A DNA stretch of 64,000 nucleotides from Shewanella litoralis. GTDB taxonomy: Bacteria; Pseudomonadota; Gammaproteobacteria; Enterobacterales; Shewanellaceae. A program made the translations under genes and the position numbers. This document shows, piece by piece, positions 48,291 to 56,301 of this stretch (within the stretch, counting starts at the first letter, position 1; each line of letters begins with the position of its first letter). The DNA lies in the NCBI RefSeq assembly GCF_009828585.1, contig NZ_WSRZ01000015.1:1-64000 (forward strand). The letters run 5' to 3'. The notes beneath the pieces were generated by a model. That model had not been told where the DNA came from and ran no database searches. It saw nothing but the letters and a program-made list of their open reading frames with translations.

Positions 48291-48959
48291 ATGATATTGC
48301 TCGTTGGTGGAGAAAAAGGTGGCAGCGGCAAAAGCTGTTTAGCGCAAAACCTTGCGGTATACATTACCCAAAAATTCGATGCCAATGTATTGATGGTAGA
48401 TTGCGATCCTCAACGCACCACATCAGATTGGATCCAGGCTCGTAACAATGACCCCAGCTTAAAAGCCATTAACTGCATCCAGCTCTACGGTAAAATCCGC
48501 AATGACTTACTGAGTTTAGACGAACGCTTTGATTATGTGATTGTCGATTGTGGCGGCCAAGACAACTTAGCCATGCGTGCAGCTATGTCTGTGGCCACTT
48601 ATGTGGTTATTCCATTACGCCCTAAACGCCGTGATTTAAAAACCTTACCGCACATGGAAGACATGCTTAGCACCTGTAAAATGGTCAATCCTAAAATGGT
48701 AGCCTCGATTGTGATTACTCAATGCCCTGCACTACCATCACAAGGTAAGCGTATTTTAGAAGCCAAAGAAGTGGTGCAATCATTTGGATTACGCGCGCTA
48801 GACTCGGTCACTTTTAGCCGTAATATCTACGATGACAGCGAAGAAAGCGGCTCTTCTGTATTAGAAATTGAACCCGATGGTAAAGCCGCTGATGAAATCC
48901 GTGCTATTGCCGATGAGCTATTTGCCATACCGCCAGAAAATAGTTATGAGTTTAACTGA
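48291..48959 (+). CDS. ParA/MinD-family ATPase (orphan)
   Basis: A 222-residue deviant Walker ATPase: GGEKGGSGKS near the N terminus, MVDCDPQ (Walker A') and VIVDCGGQDN (Walker B). It has no N-terminal helix-turn-helix, so it resembles type Ib ParA proteins of plasmids. I start at the ATG at 48291 (AGAGGA upstream). The 3' end overlaps the next gene, a ribbon-helix-helix protein, by 14 bp, as in parF-parG pairs. No partition site was identified. Confidence 0.88.
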   Translation: MILLVGGEKGGSGKSCLAQNLAVYITQKFDANVLMVDCDPQRTTSDWIQARNNDPSLKAINCIQLYGKIRNDLLSLDERFDYVIVDCGGQDNLAMRAAMSVATYVVIPLRPKRRDLKTLPHMEDMLSTCKMVNPKMVASIVITQCPALPSQGKRILEAKEVVQSFGLRALDSVTFSRNIYDDSEESGSSVLEIEPDGKAADEIRAIADELFAIPPENSYEFN

Positions 48960-49290
48960 TCTCAAGCGTAAGAAGCCCAAAGATACGCGCCAAAAAGTGT
49001 CTGTGGATGATTTTATTGAGGATGCAAATAACTATGCATTAGGCAAAACGGCGGGCCAAAATCCGTCTGGGCAAACTACGGCTCAGTTTCTCAAAGGACT
49101 CGATAAAAAAAGCACTAAAATGTATCGCCATGCGACATTCACTCTCACTGAAAAAAGCATTTCACAGCTAGATGAAATTGCCAAAACCACCAAAGTCGCC
49201 AAGTCTAAAATCCTCAGAGTACTGATAGATGAATTTTATCAACAACATGACAATACTCAATTAACCATATTGAGTAAGTCGTCACGTTAA
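48946..49290 (+). CDS. Ribbon-helix-helix partner of ParA
   Basis: A 114-residue basic protein with a disordered N-terminal region (LKRKKPKDTRQ) and a C-terminal ribbon-helix-helix domain (RHATFTLTEKSISQLDEIAKTTKVAKSKILRVLIDEFY). It begins inside the end of the parA gene, so expression is coupled. The layout equals a ParG/omega-type DNA-binding protein with its ParA. On a chromosome such pairs may position a cell structure rather than DNA; this is speculation. Confidence 0.82.
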   Translation: MSLTDLKRKKPKDTRQKVSVDDFIEDANNYALGKTAGQNPSGQTTAQFLKGLDKKSTKMYRHATFTLTEKSISQLDEIAKTTKVAKSKILRVLIDEFYQQHDNTQLTILSKSSR

Positions 49291-49386
49291 CAGCGCTTCA
49301 TTTCCCGTAATATTATTCACGCATTCTAATTTAGCTACGCTACCGGAAGGTGATTCCAAGCAGGAATCACCATTGTGTGAGAAATT

Positions 49387-51063
49387 ATGTCACTGATTTT
49401 ATTACTCACGCAGCAAATGTGCGTGTACCTCGTTATTGTCTATTTGGTCAGTAAAACACCATTATTTAAACTCTTTGCCGAAAGCTCAAAACGCTTGCCC
49501 CACAAAGTCTTTATTTATGTGGTGTTTTCACTATTTTGTATTCTGGCAACCTATTTTGGTGAACAAACTACCGGCGCTATAGCCAACACTCGTGCTATGG
49601 GCGCGGTACTCGGCGGACTACTTGGCGGGCCGGTTACTGGTTTTTTTGTGGGCTTAACTGGTGGTTTGCACCGTTACACTATGGGCGGTTTTACCGATGT
49701 TGCTTGTGCCATCTCAACCACACTCGAAGGCTTATCTGCCGGTTTATTCAGTTATTATTTGAAAAAAGTCGGCAAAGAAGAGTCGCTATACAAGCCTGCC
49801 TGGGTTTTTATGGTGACCTTTGCTGCCGAGTTATTACAGATGAGCCTGATTTTACTCATTGCCAAACCGTTCGATCAAGCCTGGGAATTGGTTTATGTTA
49901 TTGCTCCTCCCATGCTATTAATTAACTCCTTGGGCGCAGCCATGTTTATGAGCATAGTGCGTGACCAAAAAACCATGTTCGATAAATTATCATCAAGTTT
50001 TTCAACCAATGCCCTAAAAATTGCTGAGCGCAGTGTCGGTATTTTATCGAAAGGATTTAATGAAGAGTCGAGCCAAAAAGTCGCGCAAATTATCATTGAA
50101 GAAACCCGTGTTGGTGCTGTAGCAATTACCGACCGCCATAAACTATTAGCTTTTATCGGGATTGGCGCCGACCATCATCTGCCTAATACCGCTATTTCGT
50201 CTCAAATCACCTTAGATGCTATTGCTCAAAATAAAGTCATGTTTGCCGATGGTGTCGACACGACTTATGCCTGTTCGATATCAACTCATTGCAATCTGGG
50301 CTCAAGTTTAGTCATTCCCTTGCGCAGTAACGACGAAGTTGTTGGCACCATTAAACTGTATGAGCCTAAAAACAAGTTGTTTCTTAACATCAACCGTACA
50401 TTGGGAGAAGGCATTGCTCGGTTGTTGTCCAATCAAATTTTATATGGCCGCTTTGAACAGCAAAAAAACTTATTGATGCAAGCCGAAATTAAATTACTCC
50501 ACGCCCAGGTTAACCCCCATTTTTTGTTTAATGCTTTAAACACCATTGGCGCAATTATTAGCCGTGATCCACCCATGGCCAAAAAACTCATTAAACAATT
50601 GTCGCAATTTTTGCGCATCAACCTCACACGCACCACAGGCTTGGTGACCCTCGCTGATGAGCTAGAACATATCGACGCTTATCTCGCCATTGAGCACGCC
50701 CGTTTTATCGACAAACTTAAGGTGAGTATTGCTATCCCTAGCATTTATCATCACCACAAAATGCCAGCATTTACCTTGCAGCCGTTAATCGAAAATGCGG
50801 TTAAACATGGCACTTCATTGCTACTCGATGAAGGCGTGATAAAGGTCGAAGCCAGCACCGACGGCACAGATTTGATCCTCAGCGTTACCGACAATGCGGG
50901 CTTATACCAACCCTCAACCAATACTGAGGGATTAGGTATGAACCTCGTCCATAAACGATTACAAAATCTTTTTGGTGAACGATATGGTATCGAGGTTCAC
51001 TGCAAAACAGATGAATTCACTTGTGTGCAAGTGCGTATTCCCCTTGAAGAGGCGACATTATGA
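49387..51063 (+). CDS. btsS: LytS/BtsS-like sensor histidine kinase
   Basis: A 558-residue membrane kinase. The N-terminal 5TM-5TMR_LYT sensor (about 1-200, with AMGAVLGGLLGGPVTGFFVGLTGGLHRY) is followed by a GAF domain (about 215-345). The His_kinase domain carries phospho-acceptor His378 in NPHFLFNALNT, and a HATPase (LQPLIENAVKHG, DNAGLY) is last. E. coli BtsS (YehU) has the same layout and binds pyruvate. The gene overlaps the regulator gene by 4 bp and faces a CstA-family transporter, as expected for a Bts system. No strong Shine-Dalgarno is seen. Confidence 0.88.
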   Translation: MSLILLLTQQMCVYLVIVYLVSKTPLFKLFAESSKRLPHKVFIYVVFSLFCILATYFGEQTTGAIANTRAMGAVLGGLLGGPVTGFFVGLTGGLHRYTMGGFTDVACAISTTLEGLSAGLFSYYLKKVGKEESLYKPAWVFMVTFAAELLQMSLILLIAKPFDQAWELVYVIAPPMLLINSLGAAMFMSIVRDQKTMFDKLSSSFSTNALKIAERSVGILSKGFNEESSQKVAQIIIEETRVGAVAITDRHKLLAFIGIGADHHLPNTAISSQITLDAIAQNKVMFADGVDTTYACSISTHCNLGSSLVIPLRSNDEVVGTIKLYEPKNKLFLNINRTLGEGIARLLSNQILYGRFEQQKNLLMQAEIKLLHAQVNPHFLFNALNTIGAIISRDPPMAKKLIKQLSQFLRINLTRTTGLVTLADELEHIDAYLAIEHARFIDKLKVSIAIPSIYHHHKMPAFTLQPLIENAVKHGTSLLLDEGVIKVEASTDGTDLILSVTDNAGLYQPSTNTEGLGMNLVHKRLQNLFGERYGIEVHCKTDEFTCVQVRIPLEEATL

Positions 51064-51770
51064 TCCGCTGTTTAATTATTGATGATGAACCCTTTGCCCG
51101 CCAGGAAGTGGCCGATCTACTGGGCAAACATTCAGACATCGAAGTGCTCGCTCAATGTGGCAATGCGATAGAAGCGTTACAACACATCAACCGATTAAAA
51201 CCCGACTTGATTTTTGTGGATATTCAAATGCCACGGATAAATGGCATGGAATTAATTGCCATGCTCAATCCTGAGCAAATGCCTCGGGCAGTATTTATTA
51301 CCGCTTTTGATGAATATGCCGTAAAGGCATTTGATAACAATGCATTCGATTATTTATTAAAACCGATTGATGAAACACGCTTTAATCAAACCCTCGATAA
51401 AGTGCGCAGTAATATGACGCCTCAACCGATGGCAAGTATATTACCCAGCCAACTGGCTCACTTGCCTTGCTATACAGGCAGTAAGCTCAAAGTGGTCACC
51501 ACCGCCGATGTTGAATTTATTGTCAGTGATGTAGGCGGTATTCATGTTCATTCAAATAAAGGGGTGTCTCACACTCAGCTCACCCTCAAAGTATTAGAAG
51601 AAAAAACGCCATTATTTAGATGCCATAAACAATATCTACTCTCAGCGGATGCCATATCAGAAATTGAAATAACAGACACGGGTGCAGATGTCACCACTCA
51701 CAGTGGTGCGACAGTGCCCGTTTCACGTCGTTATCTTAAAGAATTAAAGCAATTATTAGGCTTTCAATAG
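51060..51770 (+). CDS. btsR: LytTR response regulator, BtsR-like
   Basis: A 236-residue regulator with a receiver domain (phospho-acceptor Asp54 in IFVDIQMPRING, conserved Lys in LLKPID) and a C-terminal LytTR DNA-binding domain (TLKVLEEKTPLFRCHKQYLLS...VPVSRRYLKELKQLL). The start overlaps the kinase stop (ATGA). Predicted target is the CstA-family gene 163 bp downstream, which has a matching direct repeat in its promoter region. Confidence 0.9.
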   Translation: MIRCLIIDDEPFARQEVADLLGKHSDIEVLAQCGNAIEALQHINRLKPDLIFVDIQMPRINGMELIAMLNPEQMPRAVFITAFDEYAVKAFDNNAFDYLLKPIDETRFNQTLDKVRSNMTPQPMASILPSQLAHLPCYTGSKLKVVTTADVEFIVSDVGGIHVHSNKGVSHTQLTLKVLEEKTPLFRCHKQYLLSADAISEIEITDTGADVTTHSGATVPVSRRYLKELKQLLGFQ

Positions 51771-51833
51771 TGTTTTAATCAGTGATGTACTGCACGTTTT
51801 ATCTCTGGGTGAAACGCTTTAAAGGCATTATTT

Positions 51834-51862
51834 ACCGCTTACCCCATCAAATTAACCTGTTA
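51834..51862 (+). promoter_or_regulatory. Candidate BtsR operator upstream of cstA-family gene
   Basis: ACCGCTTA-N13-ACCTGTTA matches the E. coli BtsR (YehT) motif, recalled as ACC[G/A]CT[C/T]A-N13-ACC[G/A]CT[C/T]A: the first half is perfect, the second has two mismatches, and the spacer is exactly 13. It lies about 70 bp before the transporter start. Confidence 0.65.
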
Positions 51863-51933
51863 CTGAGTTACGTCCCAATTGTTCACAGAGATACTTTAAC
51901 CTTGTCTTACTATATTTATGGGGAGATATAAAA

Positions 51934-53394
51934 ATGACTTGGTTTCTACTCTGTGTTGGATTACTCATTGGTGGGTATTTTATTTACGGGGCGTTTGTCG
52001 AAAAAGTATTCGGCATTAACACCCAAAGACAAACACCTGCGTTTACTCAGACTGATGGCGTCGATTACGTGCCTATGTCTAAAGGTAAAGTCTACTTAAT
52101 TCAATTGCTCAATATTGCCGGGGTCGGTCCAATTTTTGGTCCTATTTTAGGTGCACTCTATGGCCCAGCTGCCATGTTATGGATTGTGTTTGGTTGTATT
52201 TTTGCAGGCGCGGTGCACGATTACTTTTCAGGTATGTTGTCGGTTCGCAACAATGGTCAATCTGTACCTAATCTAGCAGGTAAATATCTAGGCAAGAACG
52301 CCAAACACTTTATGAATCTATTTGCGATTGTCTTATTACTGCTCGTCGGTGTGGTCTTTATTTCGGCGCCCGCAGGTTTGTTGAGTAAATTAACCGGATA
52401 CGATGTTGCTATTTTTGTTGGAGTGATTTTCTGCTACTACCTGATTGCCACTATCGTTCCAATCGATAAAATCATCGGCCGCTTTTACCCTTTCTTTGGT
52501 GCGCTATTAGTATTCATGTCGCTTGGTTTAACCATCGCGTTAATGCTGTCAACTGAACACACCATGTTACCTGGCTTTGAAATGGGAGACTTCTTCACTA
52601 ACCTTAATCCTAACGACATGCCATTATGGCCTGCACTGTTCATTACCATCGCCTGTGGTGCTGTATCGGGGTTCCATGCTACCCAATCGCCATTAATGGC
52701 CCGTTGCGTTGAAAACGAATCGAATGGCCGCTTTGTGTTTTTTGGGGCAATGATTGGTGAAGGTGTTATCGCGCTGATTTGGTGTGCTATTGCCTTGTCA
52801 TTCTTTGGAGGTGTTGAAGGACTTAATGCGGGTATGGCGGGTAACCCTGCAAACGTAGTGTATGAAGCATCTAACGGATTACTTGGCGCTTTTGGTGGAT
52901 TCTTAGCAATCTTAGGGGTTATTGTACTGCCTATCACATCTGGTGACACCGCGTTTCGCTCTGCTCGTTTAATCTTGGCTGAGTTTTTTAACATCAAACA
53001 AGTTGCACTGCCAAAACGCCTTTTACTCGCACTGCCATTATTTGCTATCGGTGCAATATTAACTCAGGTCGACTTCGGTATTATTTGGCGCTACTTTGGG
53101 GTTGCTAATCAAACCACAGCAGTATTAATGCTTTGGACGGCAGCAGCATATTTATTGCGCCATAACAAATTCCACTGGATTTGTACGGTTCCGGCAATGT
53201 TTATGACCTGTGTGGTAATAAGTTTTATGCTTAACTCATCTACGTTAGGTGCTGGTTTACCCATGACAGTGTCAACGGTTGCTGGCATGGTAACCACAGC
53301 GATTATTGCGGCACTGATTATCATTAAAACCAAAGGTAAAGGTGATATTGATTCAGACGATGAAGACAGTATCAATTTAGCCAACGAACAATAA
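51934..53394 (+). CDS. CstA family transporter (BtsT-like, pyruvate/peptide)
   Basis: A 486-residue inner-membrane protein with about 13 hydrophobic helices. CstA signatures are seen: VEKVFGI near the start, GVGPIFGPILGALYGP, VHDYFSGMLSVRNNG and SGDTAFRSARLILAE. It is shorter than E. coli CstA and BtsT (about 700) and belongs to the short subtype common in Shewanella and Vibrio. E. coli BtsT imports pyruvate under BtsSR control; the adjacent BtsSR-like genes suggest a similar role. RBS GGGGAGA precedes the ATG. Confidence 0.87.
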   Translation: MTWFLLCVGLLIGGYFIYGAFVEKVFGINTQRQTPAFTQTDGVDYVPMSKGKVYLIQLLNIAGVGPIFGPILGALYGPAAMLWIVFGCIFAGAVHDYFSGMLSVRNNGQSVPNLAGKYLGKNAKHFMNLFAIVLLLLVGVVFISAPAGLLSKLTGYDVAIFVGVIFCYYLIATIVPIDKIIGRFYPFFGALLVFMSLGLTIALMLSTEHTMLPGFEMGDFFTNLNPNDMPLWPALFITIACGAVSGFHATQSPLMARCVENESNGRFVFFGAMIGEGVIALIWCAIALSFFGGVEGLNAGMAGNPANVVYEASNGLLGAFGGFLAILGVIVLPITSGDTAFRSARLILAEFFNIKQVALPKRLLLALPLFAIGAILTQVDFGIIWRYFGVANQTTAVLMLWTAAAYLLRHNKFHWICTVPAMFMTCVVISFMLNSSTLGAGLPMTVSTVAGMVTTAIIAALIIIKTKGKGDIDSDDEDSINLANEQ

Positions 53395-53414
53395 TATTCG
53401 CTCTACCACATCAC

Positions 53415-53440
53415 AAAACGGCAGCCTCGGCTGCCGTTTT
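53415..53440. terminator. Terminator after the CstA-family gene
   Basis: Twelve-bp stem AAAACGGCAGCC/GGCTGCCGTTTT with a 2-base centre, followed by TTTTGC. Confidence 0.92.
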
Positions 53441-53506
53441 GCATTGATATCACTTTGGCAATAATGTGGGTATAATATTGACAAACTTAATTAGCTCGCA
53501 CGGCCC

Positions 53507-53872
53507 ATGACACAAGAAAACAACCCACTTCACGGCATAAAGCTGGAAACTATTGTTACCGAACTGGTTGAAAAATACGGTTGGGAAGAACTCGGCTCGA
53601 GGATCAACATCCAATGTTTTAAAGACAATCCGAGTGTAAAGTCGAGCTTAAAATTTTTACGCAAAACGCAGTGGGCACGTGACAAAGTTGAATACTTGTA
53701 CCTTAAAGCAAACAAGTTACCTTTACCGCCACCTAAAGATGACTCTCGCAGGCCCGCGTCTAAGCCTCAACATGCTGCGGCTAAAAAGCCTCAAACGGTT
53801 AAAGCGCAAACCAACAAATCAACCGATACTCCGGGTAAACCTGTCAATGCCAACATTTGGGGCAACGGATAA
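53507..53872 (+). CDS. VF530 family DNA-binding protein (DUF2132)
   Basis: A 121-residue protein. Residues 1-70 match the VF530 domain ([47 protein letters not shown]), which has a helical fold first described in Vibrio fischeri and thought to bind DNA. The C-terminal part is a basic, Pro/Ala/Lys-rich tail typical of nucleic-acid binding. It is followed by a strong terminator. Confidence 0.88.
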   Translation: MTQENNPLHGIKLETIVTELVEKYGWEELGSRINIQCFKDNPSVKSSLKFLRKTQWARDKVEYLYLKANKLPLPPPKDDSRRPASKPQHAAAKKPQTVKAQTNKSTDTPGKPVNANIWGNG

Positions 53873-53881
53873 TCGATAAAC

Positions 53882-53911
53882 AAAAAAGTGCTGAATATTC
53901 AGCACTTTTTT
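53882..53911. terminator. Terminator after the VF530 gene
   Basis: A perfect 30-bp palindrome (AAAAAAGTGCTGAAT and its complement) that ends in six T; it can work in both directions. Confidence 0.93.
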
Positions 53912-54023
53912 GTTTATATTGCGGCTATTGATGTCTTTAAATGCACACTCTTACAGTGCAAATAATTAAAGTGTAATTAATTACACTGTAAACAATGTAA
54001 CGCCCATCGCCCGTTGAAATAGT

Positions 54024-54926
54024 CTACAACGGGAACTCAAAAATCAAACGCCATACTTTTAAACCGCCGCCCACTTGATAACTTAACCCGATATGATCAA
54101 TTTCGACACTGTCTAAGCCAATAGCCGAAAAATTAATGGGTTTAGAGAAAGCCAAAGTCGAGCCAATTTCATAAGTGTATGACGTTAGGACATTTTTACC
54201 GACTGGTGTGACAAATTTGAGTTGGTTAAAGTACCAGTGCCCTGCGACAAACACTCTCGGTTCAACCCGAATATCATCCCATTGCCAATCGTAATTCAAG
54301 GCAAAATCAATACCGGTTTTTAGTACCGAATACCCCTCAGTACTGTCGTTTTGATTACTCTTATAACCTGCATAATAAAGACGGTTAACCCACACAGGGC
54401 TATATTCAGCGGAGCCAAAACGATACAAACTCGACACGCCAGTAGAGTAAATCCCCACATGACTGTGGGTCGAAAAGTTATGCCCGTATCCCAAATCCAC
54501 GTAAGACTCTAACGTCAATTGGTCGTCCACCAGCCAATGATATTCAATGCCAGGGGTCAGGGTTAGCGTACCGACACTTTTAGGAAAACTGCCACCGGGT
54601 AAATCATTAAAAGAATAATCAAAAAAACCCAACGAGGCGGTTAAGCGTAGCTTCAAAAGGTGCTCATCAGACTCTTCAAGATCAAAACCTAAAGGAATAT
54701 TCACCACCGCAGCACTTTGGCCAGAGGTACGGTAAATACCGCTGCCTAAATAATTGGCGAAAGCGTAATGTGAAGCATCGGGTTCGGAGGTTATCTCTTC
54801 TGCGACAGCATGATGAGTCGTCAAGATGGAAGGTAAAACGAGTACAGAAACAAGCCAAGCTGAACGTAAAAAACGACACGATGATAAACCCACAAGACTA
54901 TGATGTCGCCTTTGATTTATCACCAT
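54024..54926 (-). CDS. Outer-membrane beta-barrel protein (solitary autotransporter-like)
   Basis: A 300-residue protein with a signal peptide (about 1-42, ending AVA) and alternating amphipathic strands that end in RLIFEFPL. It resembles the solitary outer-membrane autotransporter-like barrel family of Vibrio and Shewanella, which lacks a passenger domain. No good ribosome binding site is seen before the ATG, so the start could be internal. It follows ribA by 20 bp but a functional link is not apparent. Confidence 0.75.
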   Translation of the reverse strand: MVINQRRHHSLVGLSSCRFLRSAWLVSVLVLPSILTTHHAVAEEITSEPDASHYAFANYLGSGIYRTSGQSAAVVNIPLGFDLEESDEHLLKLRLTASLGFFDYSFNDLPGGSFPKSVGTLTLTPGIEYHWLVDDQLTLESYVDLGYGHNFSTHSHVGIYSTGVSSLYRFGSAEYSPVWVNRLYYAGYKSNQNDSTEGYSVLKTGIDFALNYDWQWDDIRVEPRVFVAGHWYFNQLKFVTPVGKNVLTSYTYEIGSTLAFSKPINFSAIGLDSVEIDHIGLSYQVGGGLKVWRLIFEFPL

Positions 54927-54946
54927 ATCGTTATTGTTCGATCTGC

Positions 54947-55555
54947 TTATTCGTCGTTGAAATGGTATTCAGACATCATATGACCAAGCTCAGTTGATTT
55001 GGTCTTCAAATATGACTCGTTGTACCGATTTTTACCCACTTGCAGTGGAATACGTTCAGAGACTTCAATACCTGCATTTTGCATCGCCATCACTTTACGC
55101 GGGTTGTTAGTCATCAGGTTGACTTTTTCTACGCCAATTTGTTTGAGCATAGGCAAAATCATGTCGTATTTACGCATATCGGCTTCAAAGCCTAAACGCT
55201 CATTGGCTTCGACAGTGTTGGCACCCGCATCTTGCAATTCATAGGCACGGATTTTATTCAACAAACCAATGCCACGACCTTCTTGTCGAAGATACAGCAA
55301 AAAGCCTTGGCCTTTTTCTGCAATACTTTGCATTGCAGCTTGTAACTGAAAACCACAATCACAACGTAAACTGAATAACGCATCACCGGTTAGGCACTCA
55401 GAATGAATGCGACCTAACATAGCTTGAGTGGGATCAAGTTGACCAAATGTCAACGCAACGTGTTCTTTACCGGTCGCGGTTTCTTCAAAACCGTGCATGT
55501 CAAACACTCCCCAAGGAGTGGGTAATTTAGATGTTGCGATATATTTTATCGGCAT
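54947..55555 (-). CDS. ribA: GTP cyclohydrolase II
   Basis: First step of riboflavin synthesis from GTP. Zinc ligands Cys54, Cys65 and Cys67 lie in [33 protein letters not shown] supplies catalytic residues, and [15 protein letters not shown] is typical. The 202-residue length is that of the single-domain enzyme, not fused to RibB. Confidence 0.96.
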   Translation of the reverse strand: MPIKYIATSKLPTPWGVFDMHGFEETATGKEHVALTFGQLDPTQAMLGRIHSECLTGDALFSLRCDCGFQLQAAMQSIAEKGQGFLLYLRQEGRGIGLLNKIRAYELQDAGANTVEANERLGFEADMRKYDMILPMLKQIGVEKVNLMTNNPRKVMAMQNAGIEVSERIPLQVGKNRYNESYLKTKSTELGHMMSEYHFNDE

Positions 55556-55592
55556 GAATTAACCTTACGACAACTAACTGTAAAAGAAAATA

Positions 55593-55949
55593 TTAAAACT
55601 TAGCAGGAGCAAAACCAGTCACTTCTTTAATGCCCATTTCACGGCCTAATGCCGTTAACGGATGCACAACAACCAAGCCTTTAACCGACTTGTTTAACTT
55701 GCCCATATCTGCTTGCTCAGCTTTGGTTAATGCACGCTTAAAGCCAAGCGTTTTTAACGCTGTACCTTCTTTACTTAACTCGCGCGTTTGCTGACCTTTG
55801 GTGCTGGCAATACGCTTGGTTACAGTGGCAATTTCTTTCTTAAACTGCATGATAACCGTGGCATCACCACGTTGTTCAGCCGCGGCTAATTTGCGACGAA
55901 ACTTGTCTAATTTATCATTTAATGTTTGCAGTTCTTGCTTTAAATTCAT
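55593..55949 (-). CDS. yibL: YibL family ribosome-associated protein
   Basis: A 118-residue basic protein (DUF2810) beginning MNLKQELQTLNDKLDKFRRKL, a coiled-coil pattern, followed by TLGFKRALTKAEQADMGKLNKSVKGLVVVHPLTALGREMG. The E. coli homologue co-purifies with ribosomes; its role is not known. It ends 37 bp before ribA in the same orientation. Confidence 0.9.
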   Translation of the reverse strand: MNLKQELQTLNDKLDKFRRKLAAAEQRGDATVIMQFKKEIATVTKRIASTKGQQTRELSKEGTALKTLGFKRALTKAEQADMGKLNKSVKGLVVVHPLTALGREMGIKEVTGFAPAKF

Positions 55950-56254
55950 TTGGTTACCTTAAATACTTTGGTGTGTTATTGAATAGGCTACTTAGTTGTA
56001 TACCTCACAACACCTTTTCGGAGGCAGATTATATACCCAAACCCACCTAATATGCGACAACCAAACACTGCATATACAACTTTATGCCTCTCAAGTGTCA
56101 TGTTAGACAATGATTTTAAAAAAAGGCAACGCCCTAAAACACCCTTTTTATTTATCCAGTGCTTATTCTGCAACCAAACCGGATAAACATTGTGCAGCCT
56201 AGCGTTGTCGTAAACTTTTTTATCACATTAACGTGTAAACCTCATTGCAATCTT
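55950..56254. other. Intergenic region, yibL / TonB siderophore receptor
   Basis: Divergent promoter region. A 61-codon frame on the minus strand (55988-56173) has no ribosome binding site and no recognisable product. Apart from the Fur box at the receptor end I see no assigned site. Confidence 0.5.
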
Positions 56255-56273
56255 TATGATAATCATTATCATT
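56255..56273 (+). promoter_or_regulatory. Fur box upstream of the siderophore receptor gene
   Basis: The sequence contains TGATAATCATTATCA (56257-56271), the perfect 7-1-7 core of the Fur operator, about 30 bp before the ATG. Fe2+-Fur bound here would block transcription, so the receptor should be expressed under iron limitation. Confidence 0.92.
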
Positions 56274-56301
56274 CGCAGCAATTCCATCAAAGGTATCCGT
56301 T

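Noticed and set aside
55988-56173. 61-codon minus-strand frame upstream of the siderophore receptor
   Set aside because: No ribosome binding site, odd composition and no known family; lies in a divergent promoter region.
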